A DNA stretch of 64,000 bases from Anaerolineae bacterium (GTDB taxonomy: Bacteria > Chloroflexota > Anaerolineae > UBA4142 > SHND01). Positions 35,383 through 45,117 of the stretch are shown here, piece after piece (the stretch's first letter is position 1; each line of letters opens with the position of its first letter). The DNA lies in assembly GCA_021463195.1 (NCBI GenBank), contig JAJTXZ010000007.1, forward strand, positions 39,400 through 103,399. The letters are read 5' to 3'. The position numbers were made by a program, and so were the translations under genes. The notes below the pieces were generated by a model. That model was not told the DNA's origin. It made no database searches and saw only the letters and a list, made by a program, of their open reading frames with translations.

Positions 35383-35766
35383 ATGGAACGTCGAATTATT
35401 CAAACTGAAAACGCGCCCAAAGCGATTGGGCCCTATTCGCAAGCAGTGCGGACGGGCGACATGATTTTTTGCGCGGGCCAAGTCGGGTTCGACCCTGCGA
35501 CAATGAAATTGGTCGAAGGCGATGTTGCCGCGCAGACGCGCCGCGCATTGACGAATCTGAGCCATGTTTTGGAAGCGGCGGGCAGCTCGTTGAGCCGCGT
35601 AATGAAAACGACGGTGTTCCTCGCGGATTTGAATGATTTTCAAACGATGAACGCGGTGTACGCCGAATTTTTTCCCGAACAGCCGCCCGCGCGCTCGACG
35701 GTCCAAGTCGCGCGTTTGCCTGCCAGCGCGTTAGTCGAGATTGAGGCGATTGCGGTAGCAAACTAA
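35383..35766 (+). CDS. ridA: RidA/YjgF family enamine/imine deaminase
   Basis: A 127-residue protein matching the RidA family: NAPKAIGPYSQAVRTGDMIFCAGQVGFDP at the start, RRALTNLSHVLEAAG in the middle, and ARSTVQVARLPASALVEIEAIA with the conserved Arg (of ARSTVQV) and C-terminal Glu. RidA hydrolyses reactive 2-aminoacrylate, protecting PLP enzymes. ATG 35383 has AAGGAG five to ten bases upstream. It stands alone between the beta-helix gene and rpsA. Confidence 0.93.
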   Translation: MERRIIQTENAPKAIGPYSQAVRTGDMIFCAGQVGFDPATMKLVEGDVAAQTRRALTNLSHVLEAAGSSLSRVMKTTVFLADLNDFQTMNAVYAEFFPEQPPARSTVQVARLPASALVEIEAIAVAN

Positions 35767-35819
35767 TGTCGCCCGCGAATTCAGCCCGTAATTTTGTCGC
35801 GCGTTCGTTTGCGGTTCAG

Positions 35820-35847
35820 TTGCCAAATCATTCGTTTCGCCTATAAT
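35820..35847 (+). promoter_or_regulatory. Promoter of rpsA
   Basis: TTGCCA (35820-35825), 16 bases, perfect TATAAT (35842-35847). The leader is about 70 bases to ATG 35925. Confidence 0.6.
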
Positions 35848-35924
35848 GATTCAGGTCGGTAGCTAACGTCTACCGCTGTACGTTGTTACGCCCACACCAC
35901 CCACTGCACGTCGGAGTTAATTTG

Positions 35925-37223
35925 ATGGATTCGGTTCAAGGGAGCCAGGCGCCCCAAGGAGGAGAAACCTCACAACAAAGTGATGCGGCCCAAGCGGTTG
36001 TCTCACCTAAAAAGGTTGCGCCTAAATCGGCAAACGACAAGAACGTCAATTTTATGGCGACTTTGTCGGAAGAAGAATTTACTTATAAACGCCCCAAGTT
36101 CGGCGATATTGTTTCGGGCATTGTCGTGCGCGCCACCTCGCACGAAGTGCTGGTTGATATTGGCACAAAATCGGAAGCTGTCATCGCGTCCAAAGAAGTG
36201 GATGAATTGGCGCGCGAGAGCAAACGGCTTGAAGTTGGCGATGAAATCCTCGCATTTGTTTTAAAGTCCGAAGACCAAGAAGGCATGACCGTCCTTTCCG
36301 TCGCGCGCGCCCAAGAGGAACGCGATTGGCGCGATGCCGAAGTGGCGCAAAAAGCGGATGCCATCATCGAAGCGCCTATCGCGGGCTATAACAAGGGCGG
36401 CTTGATTGCGCGTGTCGGCAAAATTCGCGGCTTTATTCCCGCCTCGCAGTTGGAAATCGCGGCGCGCGCGCGCGGCGAACGCGACTTGACCGAGCAAGAC
36501 CTCGCGGCGCAAGCCGGCAAGAAACTTAAACTCAAAATTATTGAAATTGACCGCGCGCGTAATCGCTTGATTCTTTCTGAACGCGCGGCGATGCGCGAAG
36601 TGCGACGCGATGCCAAAGCGCGCTTGTTGGAAGAAATCCAAGAGGGCGACGTTCGCACCGGCACCGTGACCAGCGTCGCGGATTTTGGCGTCTTTGTAGA
36701 CCTGGGCGGCTTGGATGGTTTGATTCACGTTTCAGAATTGTCGTGGTCGAAAATCGGACATCCCAATGAAATCATCAAGCCGGGCGATACGGTCCAAGTT
36801 CAAGTGCTGGGAATTGACCGCAGCAAGAATCGTATCGCGCTTTCGATGAAACGTTTGGCGCCGGAACCATGGACGACGATTGAAGAACGCTATGCGGTCG
36901 GGCAGTTGGTGGAAGGGACGATTACGAAACTCGCTTCGTTCGGCGCGTTCGCGCGCGTGGACGATGGCATTGAGGGATTGATTCACGTTTCGGAATTGTC
37001 CGACAAACGGATTAATCATCCCAAAGAAGCGGTCAAAGAGGGCGAGACGCATTCGCTGCGCGTTATTAAAATTGATTCCGCCAAACGGCGACTTGGCTTG
37101 TCATTGAAACGCGTGAATGATACCGAGATGGATGATTATACGCCAACGGACGCCGAAGAATGGGATGAGCAGACGGAAATCGAAACAGAAGAATCCGCTG
37201 CCGCCGGAACGGAAGGCGAATAA
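35925..37223 (+). CDS. rpsA: Ribosomal protein S1 (four S1 domains)
   Basis: A 432-residue S1 protein with four OB-fold S1 motifs at about 62-130, 150-220, 240-308 and 327-395. The last two are the best conserved (GLIHVSELSWSKIGHPNEI and GLIHVSELSDKRINHPKEA). Gram-negative S1 has six domains; the four-domain form is usual in Actinobacteriota and Chloroflexota. The N-terminal 45 residues are a Gln/Ser/Lys-rich tail and the last 30 are acidic (DDYTPTDAEEWDEQTEIE). ATG 35925 follows GGAG at 35912-35915. It binds mRNA on the 30S subunit to help initiation. A terminator follows. Confidence 0.92.
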   Translation: MDSVQGSQAPQGGETSQQSDAAQAVVSPKKVAPKSANDKNVNFMATLSEEEFTYKRPKFGDIVSGIVVRATSHEVLVDIGTKSEAVIASKEVDELARESKRLEVGDEILAFVLKSEDQEGMTVLSVARAQEERDWRDAEVAQKADAIIEAPIAGYNKGGLIARVGKIRGFIPASQLEIAARARGERDLTEQDLAAQAGKKLKLKIIEIDRARNRLILSERAAMREVRRDAKARLLEEIQEGDVRTGTVTSVADFGVFVDLGGLDGLIHVSELSWSKIGHPNEIIKPGDTVQVQVLGIDRSKNRIALSMKRLAPEPWTTIEERYAVGQLVEGTITKLASFGAFARVDDGIEGLIHVSELSDKRINHPKEAVKEGETHSLRVIKIDSAKRRLGLSLKRVNDTEMDDYTPTDAEEWDEQTEIETEESAAAGTEGE

Positions 37224-37229
37224 AGATAC

Positions 37230-37266
37230 AGGCGTCCCTGTAAAGCGCGGCGGACGCCTTTCTTGT
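37230..37266 (+). terminator. Intrinsic terminator after rpsA
   Basis: AGGCGTCC (37230-37237) pairs with GGACGCCT (37252-37259), followed by a T-rich tract (TTTCTTGTTT). Confidence 0.8.
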
Positions 37267-37267
37267 T

Positions 37268-37630
37268 TGTAAGGTTTGGCGTTAGAAACGCGAACGCCTT
37301 TGCAGCGTATATGCTATCAAAGCTGGCGCAGTCGCAAAGAAATTAAATCGCATACTTGCATTGCCGCATTTTTTGCGTTGCACGCGCCGCTGTGCCATTT
37401 GTTCCATTGCGCTAGCGGCGCGTTTATTTTAGAATAGAGTTGTGTAGAGACAGTCACGCCGCTCGACTCTGCTTCGGCTGTGGCAAAGTCCCTTGCCGGG
37501 CTGTTCTGCAAGCGTAAGAATCGCGCCAATCGGCTATCCAATCTGTGGGGTTGCGCTATTGGCATGAATCATAATAACGCCGCCGTGGAATAGCGAATGC
37601 AAGGGACGAAATGAACGAGGTGACAATGTG
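37268..37630. other. Non-coding region between rpsA and clpC
   Basis: About 360 bases without a credible gene. A second stem CGCGCCGCT/AGCGGCGCG (37383-37391 with 37414-37422) is followed by T-rich sequence and may be a terminator of a short upstream transcript. No CIRCE operator, no tRNA and no match to RNase P, SRP or tmRNA patterns was seen. A GAGG site at 37618 serves clpC. Confidence 0.45.
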
Positions 37631-40147
37631 ATGTCCGATAAATTTGATAAATTTACAAAGCGCGCGCGACGCGTGCTGACTTTTGCGCAAGAAGAAGCGC
37701 AGCGTCTAAATCACAATTACATCGGCACCGAACATATTCTATTGGGATTGATTCGTGAGGAAGAAGGTCTCGCCGCCAAAGTATTGCGCGATTTGGGACT
37801 CGACCAAACGCGCGTGCGGCAGGTCATTGAAGAAATCGTCGGGCGCGGGCAAGCCGCGCCGGGCACGCGTCTTTCATTGACGCCGCGCACGAAACGCGTG
37901 ATTGAGCTCGCGGTGGATGAAGCGCGTCGTATGGGGCATCATTATATTGGCACCGAACATCTTTTGCTTGGGTTGATTCGCGAGGGCGACGGCATCGCGG
38001 TCAATGTTTTGAAATCGCTCGGCGTCTCGCCGGACAAGGTGCGTTCCAATCTTGCCAAAGAGGTGATGAATTCCGTGCCCGCGCAATCGGAGCAGGAAAA
38101 AGCGACAGCGGGCAAACAAAAGCGCGGCGAATCGAAAACGCCGCTGCTCGACCAACTGGCGATTGACCTCACCGCGCTCGCCGAAGAAAATAAGCTCGAT
38201 CCCGTCATCGGGCGCCAAAAAGAGATCGAACGCGTCATCCAGATTCTTTCGCGCCGCACCAAAAATAATCCCGCGTTGATTGGCGAACCGGGCGTCGGCA
38301 AGACCGCGATCGTCGAAGGTTTGGCGCAGCGCATCATCGCCGGTCAGGTGCCGCATCAACTGTTAAATAAACGCGTGCTGCAACTTGATGTCGGTTCGCT
38401 GGTCGCAGGCACAATTTATCGCGGACAATTTGAAGAGCGCATGAAGCGCGTGATTGACGAAATCAAGGGCAGCAAGAGTATTCTCTTTATTGATGAAATT
38501 CACATGGTCGTTGGCGCGGGCGCGGCGGGCAGCGCGGTGGACGCGGCGAATATTTTGAAACCCGCGTTGGGGCGCGGCGAATTGCAATGCGTCGGCGCGA
38601 CGACGATGGAAGAATATCGCAAACATATCGAGTCGGATGCCGCGTTGGAGCGGCGTTTCCAACCGGTCAAGGTCGAAGAGCCGAGTGTCGAAGAGACGAT
38701 CCTGATTCTCAAAGGAGTGCGCGAACGGTATGAACAGCATCACGCGCTGAAAATCGGTGATGACGCGTTGACCAGCGCGGCGCAGTTGGCGGCGCGGTAT
38801 GTGACCGACCGCTTTTTACCGGATAAGGCGATTGATTTGATTGACGAGGCGTCGTCGCGCGTGCGGATGTACAAAGCGCCCAAACCCGCGGCGTGGGACG
38901 AATTGAATGACGACCTCAAAGCGATTCAACTGCGCAAAGATGAAGCGGTGGACGCCGAAGAGTTTGACGAAGCGATTGAATTGCAGAACCGCGAACGCGC
39001 GATCAAGGACAAGTTGAAACAGGCGCAGGTCAACGCGGCGGAATATCCCGCGACAGGCATGCCCATCGTCAGCGCCGAAGATATTGCCGAAGTGGTTTCG
39101 ATGTGGACAGGCGTGCCGCTTACGCAAATTTCGGAAGCAGAGACGACGCGCTTGTTGAAAATGGAAGAGGCGCTGCACGAGCGTATCGTTGGCCAAGAAG
39201 ATGCCATCAACATTATCGCCAAAGCGGTGCGGCGCGCGCGCGCGGGATTCAAAGACCCCAAACGTCCGATTGGTTCATTCATTTTTTTGGGTCCTACTGG
39301 CGTCGGCAAAACGGAATTGGCGAAAACGCTCGCCGAATTCATGTTCGGCAAAGAGGACACGCTTATCCAGATTGACATGTCCGAGTTTATGGAACGGCAC
39401 GCCGTCGCGCGTTTGGTCGGCGCGCCGCCCGGTTATATCGGATATGAAGATGGCGGACAGCTGACCGAAGCGATTCGGCGCCGCCCGTACTCGGTGGTGT
39501 TACTCGACGAAATTGAAAAAGCGCATCCGGAAGCGTTCAATATTCTCTTGCAGATTTTGGAAGAGGGTCATCTCGCGGACGCCAAAGGTCGCAAAGTGGA
39601 TTTTCGCAATACCATCATTATCATGACATCCAATATCGGCGCGGACGCGATTCAGCGCGATAGCTCGCTCGGCTTTGCCATCAAAAAAGATGAAGCCAAA
39701 TCAATCGAGGACGCGTACGGCAAAATGCGCGAACGACTCATGGGCGAACTCAAGCGTTTATTCCGTCCCGAATTTTTGAATCGCATTGACGGAATCGTGG
39801 TGTTCCGCGCGTTGACCAAAGACGATATTTTGCAAATTGTGGATGTGCAGCTGCGGCAGCTGCAACCGCGTCTCGACGAACACAATATTGACTTGGAGAT
39901 TACGACGGCGGCTAAAGAGCAACTGGCGCGCGAGGGCTATGACCAACAGTTTGGCGCGCGTCCGTTGAAACGCAAAATTCAACAGCTCATCGAAGACCCG
40001 TTATCGGAAGGGGTGCTGTCGGGCGAATTCCGCGATAATTCTAAAATTTTTGTGGATGTGATTGACGGCCAAATAAAGTTGGTCGCGGAAGATATTTTGA
40101 CCATTGACCGCACGTTGGAAGAATTGGCGACGCCGTCGTTGAATTGA
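37631..40147 (+). CDS. clpC: ATP-dependent Clp protease ATPase subunit ClpC
   Basis: An 838-residue Hsp100 unfoldase. Two Clp-N repeats at 1-140 (both with HxYIGTEHxLLGLIRE), first AAA+ with Walker A GEPGVGKT (Lys224) and [15 protein letters not shown], a UVR/middle domain ([19 protein letters not shown]) typical of ClpC rather than ClpB, second AAA+ with GPTGVGKT (Lys560), and the [16 protein letters not shown] region. With ClpP (not in this window) it degrades unfolded proteins and transcription factors. ATG 37631 was preferred over GTG 37628. No CtsR, McsA or McsB gene lies beside it. Confidence 0.96.
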   Translation: MSDKFDKFTKRARRVLTFAQEEAQRLNHNYIGTEHILLGLIREEEGLAAKVLRDLGLDQTRVRQVIEEIVGRGQAAPGTRLSLTPRTKRVIELAVDEARRMGHHYIGTEHLLLGLIREGDGIAVNVLKSLGVSPDKVRSNLAKEVMNSVPAQSEQEKATAGKQKRGESKTPLLDQLAIDLTALAEENKLDPVIGRQKEIERVIQILSRRTKNNPALIGEPGVGKTAIVEGLAQRIIAGQVPHQLLNKRVLQLDVGSLVAGTIYRGQFEERMKRVIDEIKGSKSILFIDEIHMVVGAGAAGSAVDAANILKPALGRGELQCVGATTMEEYRKHIESDAALERRFQPVKVEEPSVEETILILKGVRERYEQHHALKIGDDALTSAAQLAARYVTDRFLPDKAIDLIDEASSRVRMYKAPKPAAWDELNDDLKAIQLRKDEAVDAEEFDEAIELQNRERAIKDKLKQAQVNAAEYPATGMPIVSAEDIAEVVSMWTGVPLTQISEAETTRLLKMEEALHERIVGQEDAINIIAKAVRRARAGFKDPKRPIGSFIFLGPTGVGKTELAKTLAEFMFGKEDTLIQIDMSEFMERHAVARLVGAPPGYIGYEDGGQLTEAIRRRPYSVVLLDEIEKAHPEAFNILLQILEEGHLADAKGRKVDFRNTIIIMTSNIGADAIQRDSSLGFAIKKDEAKSIEDAYGKMRERLMGELKRLFRPEFLNRIDGIVVFRALTKDDILQIVDVQLRQLQPRLDEHNIDLEITTAAKEQLAREGYDQQFGARPLKRKIQQLIEDPLSEGVLSGEFRDNSKIFVDVIDGQIKLVAEDILTIDRTLEELATPSLN

Positions 40148-40176
40148 GCGCGTCGCGCAGTGAAAATATAAAGAGC

Positions 40177-40208
40177 GCCCGAATCGCGTACGCGATTCGG
40201 GCATTTTT
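40177..40208 (+). terminator. Intrinsic terminator after clpC
   Basis: Perfect 12-bp stem GCCCGAATCGCG/CGCGATTCGGGC followed by TTTTT. Confidence 0.9.
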
Positions 40209-40228
40209 ATTTTGGTTGACGCTATGAC

Positions 40229-40258
40229 AACGCCCGCGCAAATTTTTGCGCGGGCGTT
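40229..40258. terminator. Hairpin at the end of the M6 protease gene
   Basis: AACGCCCGCGCAAA pairs with TTTGCGCGGGCGTT around a short T-rich loop. It sits between convergent clpC and the M6 gene; a T run for the minus strand is missing, so it may only protect the 3' end. Confidence 0.45.
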
Positions 40259-40294
40259 GCGTAAAGCGCAAGGGGATAGCTCTTGCCAGCAGAA

Positions 40295-42577
40295 TTAGGG
40301 TTGTTGGAAGGTGACGGCGAGCTGCAGACGATCCGGAAGCATTTGCATGACGCGAATGGAAGTTCCGGTTTTTGGAAGAATCACGCTTGACCAACCCAAG
40401 TTGTTGATGGCTGGGTTCGGCGCAATCCAGTAATCCTTCATGTCATTAAAGGTCGTGCGCGCTTTGCGTCCCTTGTAACACTTTTTCGCGCTGTTGACAT
40501 TCAGGCACAAGCGTTCCACCCGGTCTGTGCCAAAGGTCGCGTCAAAGATTTGAACGCGCGGACGCCACATTTTGCCATCCTGACGAATCAGCAATTTGGG
40601 ATGAGAATCTACCGGCAAGTACAATCCGCCGCAGCGTCCATCCGCGCAGTGGTCGCCGATATTGTTGTCGGGGAAGGACGTGTCATAGTACCACACGAGC
40701 ATCCCGTCCTGATAGGGGAAATGTTCCACCCAATCCTGCCGATTCGGGTCATTGAGGAATCCAAAGTTATAGGGGCCCGTCTTTAATCCCGCGTCATAAC
40801 CCTGATAGGTTCGATATTCGGCAAAGTAGGCATTCTGGAAGGATTGCGTGATGGTGCCATTGGTGCGTATAAAGCCCGCATATGTCCAACCTGGGTCGGT
40901 TTCGGCGCCATCTGTAGTATTGCCTGTGATCGCGATATCATCCACCAACAGTCCGCTTTCAGCCGAAGCGACATCGGTCCAATAGCGAAAACCCAGGGTT
41001 ACGGTCTGTCCAGCATACGCGGTCAAGTCTGCGGTGAGACTCACCCAGTTGCCGCCGCTCGAGCCGGTGATGCCTTCGCCCAGATTCTGACCATTAGGAT
41101 TAGTGTTGGTGGATAGGTTCGTTGATACGTTAGCGCCGTTCACCGTGAGATAAGCATAATCCCAATCTTGTTCGATGGCATAGTTAACCATGGCGGAGAG
41201 CTGCGGATTGCCGCCCGGCAAAGTGACCGAGCGTGTCATGCTATTGTCGAGATTGTTGCCGCTGCCGCTGTAATAGAAATAACTGCCGGCGTACGGAGAG
41301 CCGACGTTGGCATCCAGTTGTTTGGGCGGCAGGTTGATGATGAGTTGTTGGAAATCGCCTGTTTGAAATTCAGCGGGGCTGAGCCAGATATTTTTGTTGT
41401 TGCCGTACTGGAGCGTTCGCGACTTGGACCAGCCGAGGAATATCTTTTCGTACGCGCTCATATGGATGGGTTCGGTGCCGATGCCGTCTTTTGGCACGCC
41501 GGAAGCGCCGTACGAACCCGAGGACATCAGTGTCCAGAAACCGGTGGAATTTTCCGCGCCGCCGACATTACCGCTGGTGTCGTACAAATCCGGCAATCCT
41601 AAATCATGCCCGAACTCGTGCGAAAAAACGCCGACCCCGCCATTTTCCGGTTCGATGGTATAGTCGCCGATCCAGTAATCGGAGCTGCCGACTTGGATGC
41701 CACCGAATTTATTAAAAGAGGGTCCTGCTGAACCGATGAGATTGTAAAAAGCATACCAGCGATGCGACCAGATTGCGTCGGTGCCTTGCGCGCCGCCGCC
41801 GGTCTCTTGACCCTCGCCAGCATGGACGGATTGAAAGTGGTCAATGTATCCATCCGGTTCGTTGAAATTGCCGTTGCCGTTATAGTCATAGCGATCCCAG
41901 ACATCAAAACGGGCAAGTTCGGCGTTAATCTCCGCGGCGGATTTGCCTGCCGCCACTTGGTCGTTGTACCAAGCATTGACCGAATCGCGAACAAAGAGCC
42001 AAGTGCGCGCGCAAACATAACTGCCGCAATAATCGGCGCCATAGTTCGCCGCGTTATATGGCACTTGGACCCAGTCGGTTACTTGTCCGCCAACGGTGTA
42101 TTGCCCGGAGGATTGTTCGAGATAAAAATTACGCATCGAGACCGCGCCGGGGTCGGTGGAAAATAATAGTTTGCGGAAATAGTCGGCGCTAAAATCTCTG
42201 GTCCAAATGGTGGTGTTGTTAACTTGACGGTCTGGTTTGGGAATTTGGTTGCGCGTGGGCCCCGCGCTGCCGCCATAGCTCGGATTGATTTGGGTGCCAA
42301 ATTGGCCCAACACGGTCCAGATGAGGTCTTTGGCGCGTTTTGTTTCCACATACTTGCCATCAACTTGATAGACCTCGCCTACATTTTCACCGCGGATTTT
42401 GGCTTCAAGCGCTTTTTGTTGCAGCGCTTGTTGGCGTGACCCCAAAGGATGTTTGAGGTTATCGCTAAAATTACTATTGGTTTTTGGATTTTGTTGAGCC
42501 AGAGCGGAGGGCGCCGCGAAGAATAGAGTGGCAATCGCAATGGCAAGAATGCTTAGATTTCGGAAATGCTTGTTCAT
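40295..42577 (-). CDS. Secreted M6-family (immune inhibitor A-like) metalloprotease
   Basis: A 760-residue extracellular zinc protease. A Sec signal peptide (AIAIATLFFAAPSALAQQ) selects ATG 42577. The peptidase domain has the M6 zinc site HEFGHDLGLPD (His320, Glu321, His324, Asp330) and the usual later tyrosine-rich region. A CBM/MAM-like insert with TAYAGQTVTLGFRYWTD and DDIAITG follows the catalytic part. It has Asp/Asn-rich calcium-binding-like loops (DVWDRYDYNGNGNFNEPDG). Known relatives degrade host or matrix proteins. It is divergent from the subtilisin gene, with 628 bp between, so the two may be co-regulated. Confidence 0.9.
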   Translation of the reverse strand: MNKHFRNLSILAIAIATLFFAAPSALAQQNPKTNSNFSDNLKHPLGSRQQALQQKALEAKIRGENVGEVYQVDGKYVETKRAKDLIWTVLGQFGTQINPSYGGSAGPTRNQIPKPDRQVNNTTIWTRDFSADYFRKLLFSTDPGAVSMRNFYLEQSSGQYTVGGQVTDWVQVPYNAANYGADYCGSYVCARTWLFVRDSVNAWYNDQVAAGKSAAEINAELARFDVWDRYDYNGNGNFNEPDGYIDHFQSVHAGEGQETGGGAQGTDAIWSHRWYAFYNLIGSAGPSFNKFGGIQVGSSDYWIGDYTIEPENGGVGVFSHEFGHDLGLPDLYDTSGNVGGAENSTGFWTLMSSGSYGASGVPKDGIGTEPIHMSAYEKIFLGWSKSRTLQYGNNKNIWLSPAEFQTGDFQQLIINLPPKQLDANVGSPYAGSYFYYSGSGNNLDNSMTRSVTLPGGNPQLSAMVNYAIEQDWDYAYLTVNGANVSTNLSTNTNPNGQNLGEGITGSSGGNWVSLTADLTAYAGQTVTLGFRYWTDVASAESGLLVDDIAITGNTTDGAETDPGWTYAGFIRTNGTITQSFQNAYFAEYRTYQGYDAGLKTGPYNFGFLNDPNRQDWVEHFPYQDGMLVWYYDTSFPDNNIGDHCADGRCGGLYLPVDSHPKLLIRQDGKMWRPRVQIFDATFGTDRVERLCLNVNSAKKCYKGRKARTTFNDMKDYWIAPNPAINNLGWSSVILPKTGTSIRVMQMLPDRLQLAVTFQQP

Positions 42578-42947
42578 CACATGTGTTCTCCTCAGATTTG
42601 ATAGGTGGATTTCAAAAATCTGAAACAATAGTCGCGAACAAAATTCGTAGAGCTTAGCGCATAACGGTCACCTCCTTTTAAAGCGGTGATGCGGAGAAAA
42701 CAATACGCGAATGAAATATTGGGGAATCTGCGGACGCGCCGAAATAGTAACGAGAATCGGGTACGCTAGAAAAGTTGTCGCGGCGTTCAATTATAATAGC
42801 CAAACAAAGGAGTTGATTGGTCTTGCGGTTTACTTTCGCCCGGTAATTTTCGTCTACGCTGACTGATAATGCCGTCAAAAGAACAACGCGCGGGGCTAAT
42901 CCTATTCTAATCTTTGCCTAAGATTTGTCAAATGTCGAATTACGCGT

Positions 42948-42975
42948 TTGACTTGGCTCGCGTTTTCGATACAAT
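42948..42975 (+). promoter_or_regulatory. Promoter of the secreted subtilisin unit
   Basis: TTGACT (42948-42953), 16 bases, TACAAT (42970-42975). Predicted leader about 220 bases to ATG 43206. Confidence 0.55.
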
Positions 42976-42983
42976 ACCAAGCA

Positions 42984-43009
42984 GCGCGTGCCTCACGCGC
43001 GCCTTTTTT
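42984..43009 (+). terminator. Terminator-like hairpin just after the subtilisin promoter
   Basis: GCGCGTG (42984-42990) pairs with CACGCGC (42994-43000) with a 3-base loop, then GCC and six T residues. It starts almost at the predicted transcription start, so it could act as an attenuator; it may also be chance. Confidence 0.4.
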
Positions 43010-43205
43010 ACGCGCCGCCACAAGCATTCGGTCGCAAGCAACTTGCGCGCGCGAATTGTTTTCTGGTCGAACTGTCCACGCAAAGTAATCAGCGCTACGC
43101 TTTTGGTTTCACCCAAAATTTTTGCAAGAGGAGGTGCCGCGCCAAAATTATTTCCTACTCCTTTGCCGAATACCCGATTATTTATCTCATCAAGGAGGAT
43201 TAGAT

Positions 43206-45047
43206 ATGCGTCTGACAATCAAATCCGGATTTATCATCGCTGCCATTTTATCTTTGACGCTGGTGGTGGGTTCGGGGCTTGCGCCAAATCGCGCCGCCGC
43301 CGCCCAAACTAATGGCGTCCGATATACCGTAACCGCCAAGAATGCCAAGGCATACAAACGGGCTCTGCGCGCCGTTAAAAAAGCGGGCGCCGAAGTTGTT
43401 TTGGAAATGCCGCAGATTAACACGTTTGCGACCCGTTCCACCGACGCCGAGTTCGCCGCCAAGACGCGCCAACTCAAAGGCGTCACGCACGCGGGCAAAG
43501 ACAACACCCTTCAACTTTTCCGCCCCGCTATGTACAAAGAACTATTTGGAACCGAAATGAAATTCCTCGGCGCGCGCGCTGAACCTAAAATGCTCCAAGT
43601 GGCTGACGCGAATATCAAAACCAAACAAAAACCGGACCCCGGCAATTTGGTTTTAGAGTTGATGTGGAATCTGCCGCGCGTCGGCGCGAACGCCAAAACT
43701 TGGGCATTGGGCAGCGGCGACCCGACCGTAACAGTCGCGGTAATGGATACGGGCGTGGATTACACCCATACCGAACTCGCGCGCAATTTTTCGCATGCCA
43801 AAAGTTTTTATTTTCGTGACCCCGCCTGTTTTGAATCCACCGGTTTTGATGACGCCTGGGTCGCGGCGAATATTTTTGGCGGCGCGGTCAAGGCGGACAA
43901 TGATTTCAATGGTCACGGTTCATGGATTGGCGGCAATATCGGCGCCGTGATGGACCGACATGGCATCAATGGCATCGCGCCAAATGTCAAAATTTCATCG
44001 CTTAAAATTTCGGATTGGTGCGGCAGCGCGTACGGCTCGACCATTGCCGCCGCGATGATTTGGGCTGCCGACCATGACGTGGATGTCGTCAATCTGTCGT
44101 TCGGCGGTTTTGGCGATCCTTTTTCCGCTGACGGCCGCGCCGAAATCGCTATGGAAAAAGCCGCCGCCAAATACGCTTGGAACAACGGCACTATCATCGC
44201 GCATTCGGCGGGCAATGACCGGGCGCGCATTGATGCGAACGGCGTCTTTACTTCGCACGGCATCCTTGCGGTTCCTGGCGACCCGACTTCCGGCGGAGAC
44301 CCATCTGGCTTGGTGTCGAGTCCCGCAGGCGACGAGTTGATTCTCGTTTCAGCAACCAACAATATCGTAAATGGGGTTTCCCCTTCATGTCCGCCTGATG
44401 CGCTGGCTGCCGGCGCGAATGCTTGGTGCAAACCGGCAAGCGACGCGCATCACCCATTCGGCGTCGGCAAAAAAGATCAGCTGGCGTATTACAGTAATTA
44501 TGGTCCCGGCATTGATGTCGCGGCGCCCGGCGGCGCGCGCAAATTCAACGTGCCGAGCGCGGACCGCGGCGGCACGCCCGGCTGGCCCTGGACAGGGATG
44601 AACTCTGTGTATGGCGGCACGTCCGTTGCTGACGGCTATAACGCGTGGGAAGATTTCTCTACCACATCCAATTGGATTGTCGTAGCTGGCATTGACTGCT
44701 TTCATATTTCAGGCATGAATTTTCGCCCGAATCAATGCTATGCCATCATTCAAGGCACCTCGATGGCAGCGCCGCACGTCGCGGGCGTCATGGGGCTGAT
44801 CGCGAGCCGCAATCTCGACGCGCGCGGCAATCCTGCGCGTATCGAAAAAATCTTGAAAGAAGGCGCGACCAAAGGTCTCGTCAATTACCAGACTGAACTC
44901 TCCGCAACAGATACTTCGGGCGGCGACCGCACTGGCGGCACCTGTCCGCAAGCGTATTGCCATTTTGGGACAGTTGTTATCCCGAGTTCCGAAGTCTATG
45001 GCGCGGGTTTGGTGAATGGTTACGGTTCGTACACGGCAACGCGATGA
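43206..45047 (+). CDS. Secreted subtilisin-like serine protease (S8)
   Basis: A 613-residue exported protease. Signal peptide (SGFIIAAILSLTLVVGSGLA) is followed by an I9-like propeptide region and the catalytic domain: Asp181 in VAVMDTGVDYTHTEL, His237 in NGHGSWIGGNIG, and Ser519 in QGTSMAAPHVAGVMGL. The His sits in the S8 motif HGxxxGG-like form HGSWIGG. A long insert separates His and Ser. ATG 43206 has a strong AAGGAGG site; upstream frame is not conserved. Downstream, 70 bp away, is a secreted Ig-like protein. It probably digests extracellular protein together with the divergent M6 protease. Confidence 0.93.
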   Translation: MRLTIKSGFIIAAILSLTLVVGSGLAPNRAAAAQTNGVRYTVTAKNAKAYKRALRAVKKAGAEVVLEMPQINTFATRSTDAEFAAKTRQLKGVTHAGKDNTLQLFRPAMYKELFGTEMKFLGARAEPKMLQVADANIKTKQKPDPGNLVLELMWNLPRVGANAKTWALGSGDPTVTVAVMDTGVDYTHTELARNFSHAKSFYFRDPACFESTGFDDAWVAANIFGGAVKADNDFNGHGSWIGGNIGAVMDRHGINGIAPNVKISSLKISDWCGSAYGSTIAAAMIWAADHDVDVVNLSFGGFGDPFSADGRAEIAMEKAAAKYAWNNGTIIAHSAGNDRARIDANGVFTSHGILAVPGDPTSGGDPSGLVSSPAGDELILVSATNNIVNGVSPSCPPDALAAGANAWCKPASDAHHPFGVGKKDQLAYYSNYGPGIDVAAPGGARKFNVPSADRGGTPGWPWTGMNSVYGGTSVADGYNAWEDFSTTSNWIVVAGIDCFHISGMNFRPNQCYAIIQGTSMAAPHVAGVMGLIASRNLDARGNPARIEKILKEGATKGLVNYQTELSATDTSGGDRTGGTCPQAYCHFGTVVIPSSEVYGAGLVNGYGSYTATR

Positions 45048-45055
45048 TAAAATGA

Positions 45056-45086
45056 ATCGGGAGGAGAGGCGCTCTTTCCTCCCGAT
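45056..45086 (+). promoter_or_regulatory. Hairpin between the S8 gene and the Ig-like gene
   Basis: Perfect 10-base arms ATCGGGAGGA/TCCTCCCGAT. No T run follows, so it is more likely a processing or mRNA-stability stem than a terminator. Confidence 0.5.
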
Positions 45087-45117
45087 GTCCGTATACTTGC
45101 AATACAAGGAGATAACA

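Larger units (their letters stand above)
42578..43205. other. Divergent regulatory region between the two secreted protease genes
   Basis: 628 bases without a credible gene. Toward M6 (minus strand) a perfect Shine-Dalgarno AAAGGAGGTGA (complement of about 42668-42678) precedes an ATG-CGC-TAA mini-reading frame at 42654-42662. Toward the subtilisin gene there is a promoter at 42948-42975 and a hairpin with six T residues at 42984-43009. AAGGAGG at 43192-43198 is the subtilisin ribosome-binding site. Confidence 0.5.

Noticed and set aside
37268..37630. CIRCE operator, CtsR box, RNase P, SRP RNA or tmRNA before clpC
   Set aside because: None of the diagnostic sequences could be found by eye.
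42678..42878. 66-residue minus-strand frame upstream of the M6 protease
   Set aside because: No ribosome site, composition unlike genes here, and it covers promoter-like sequence.
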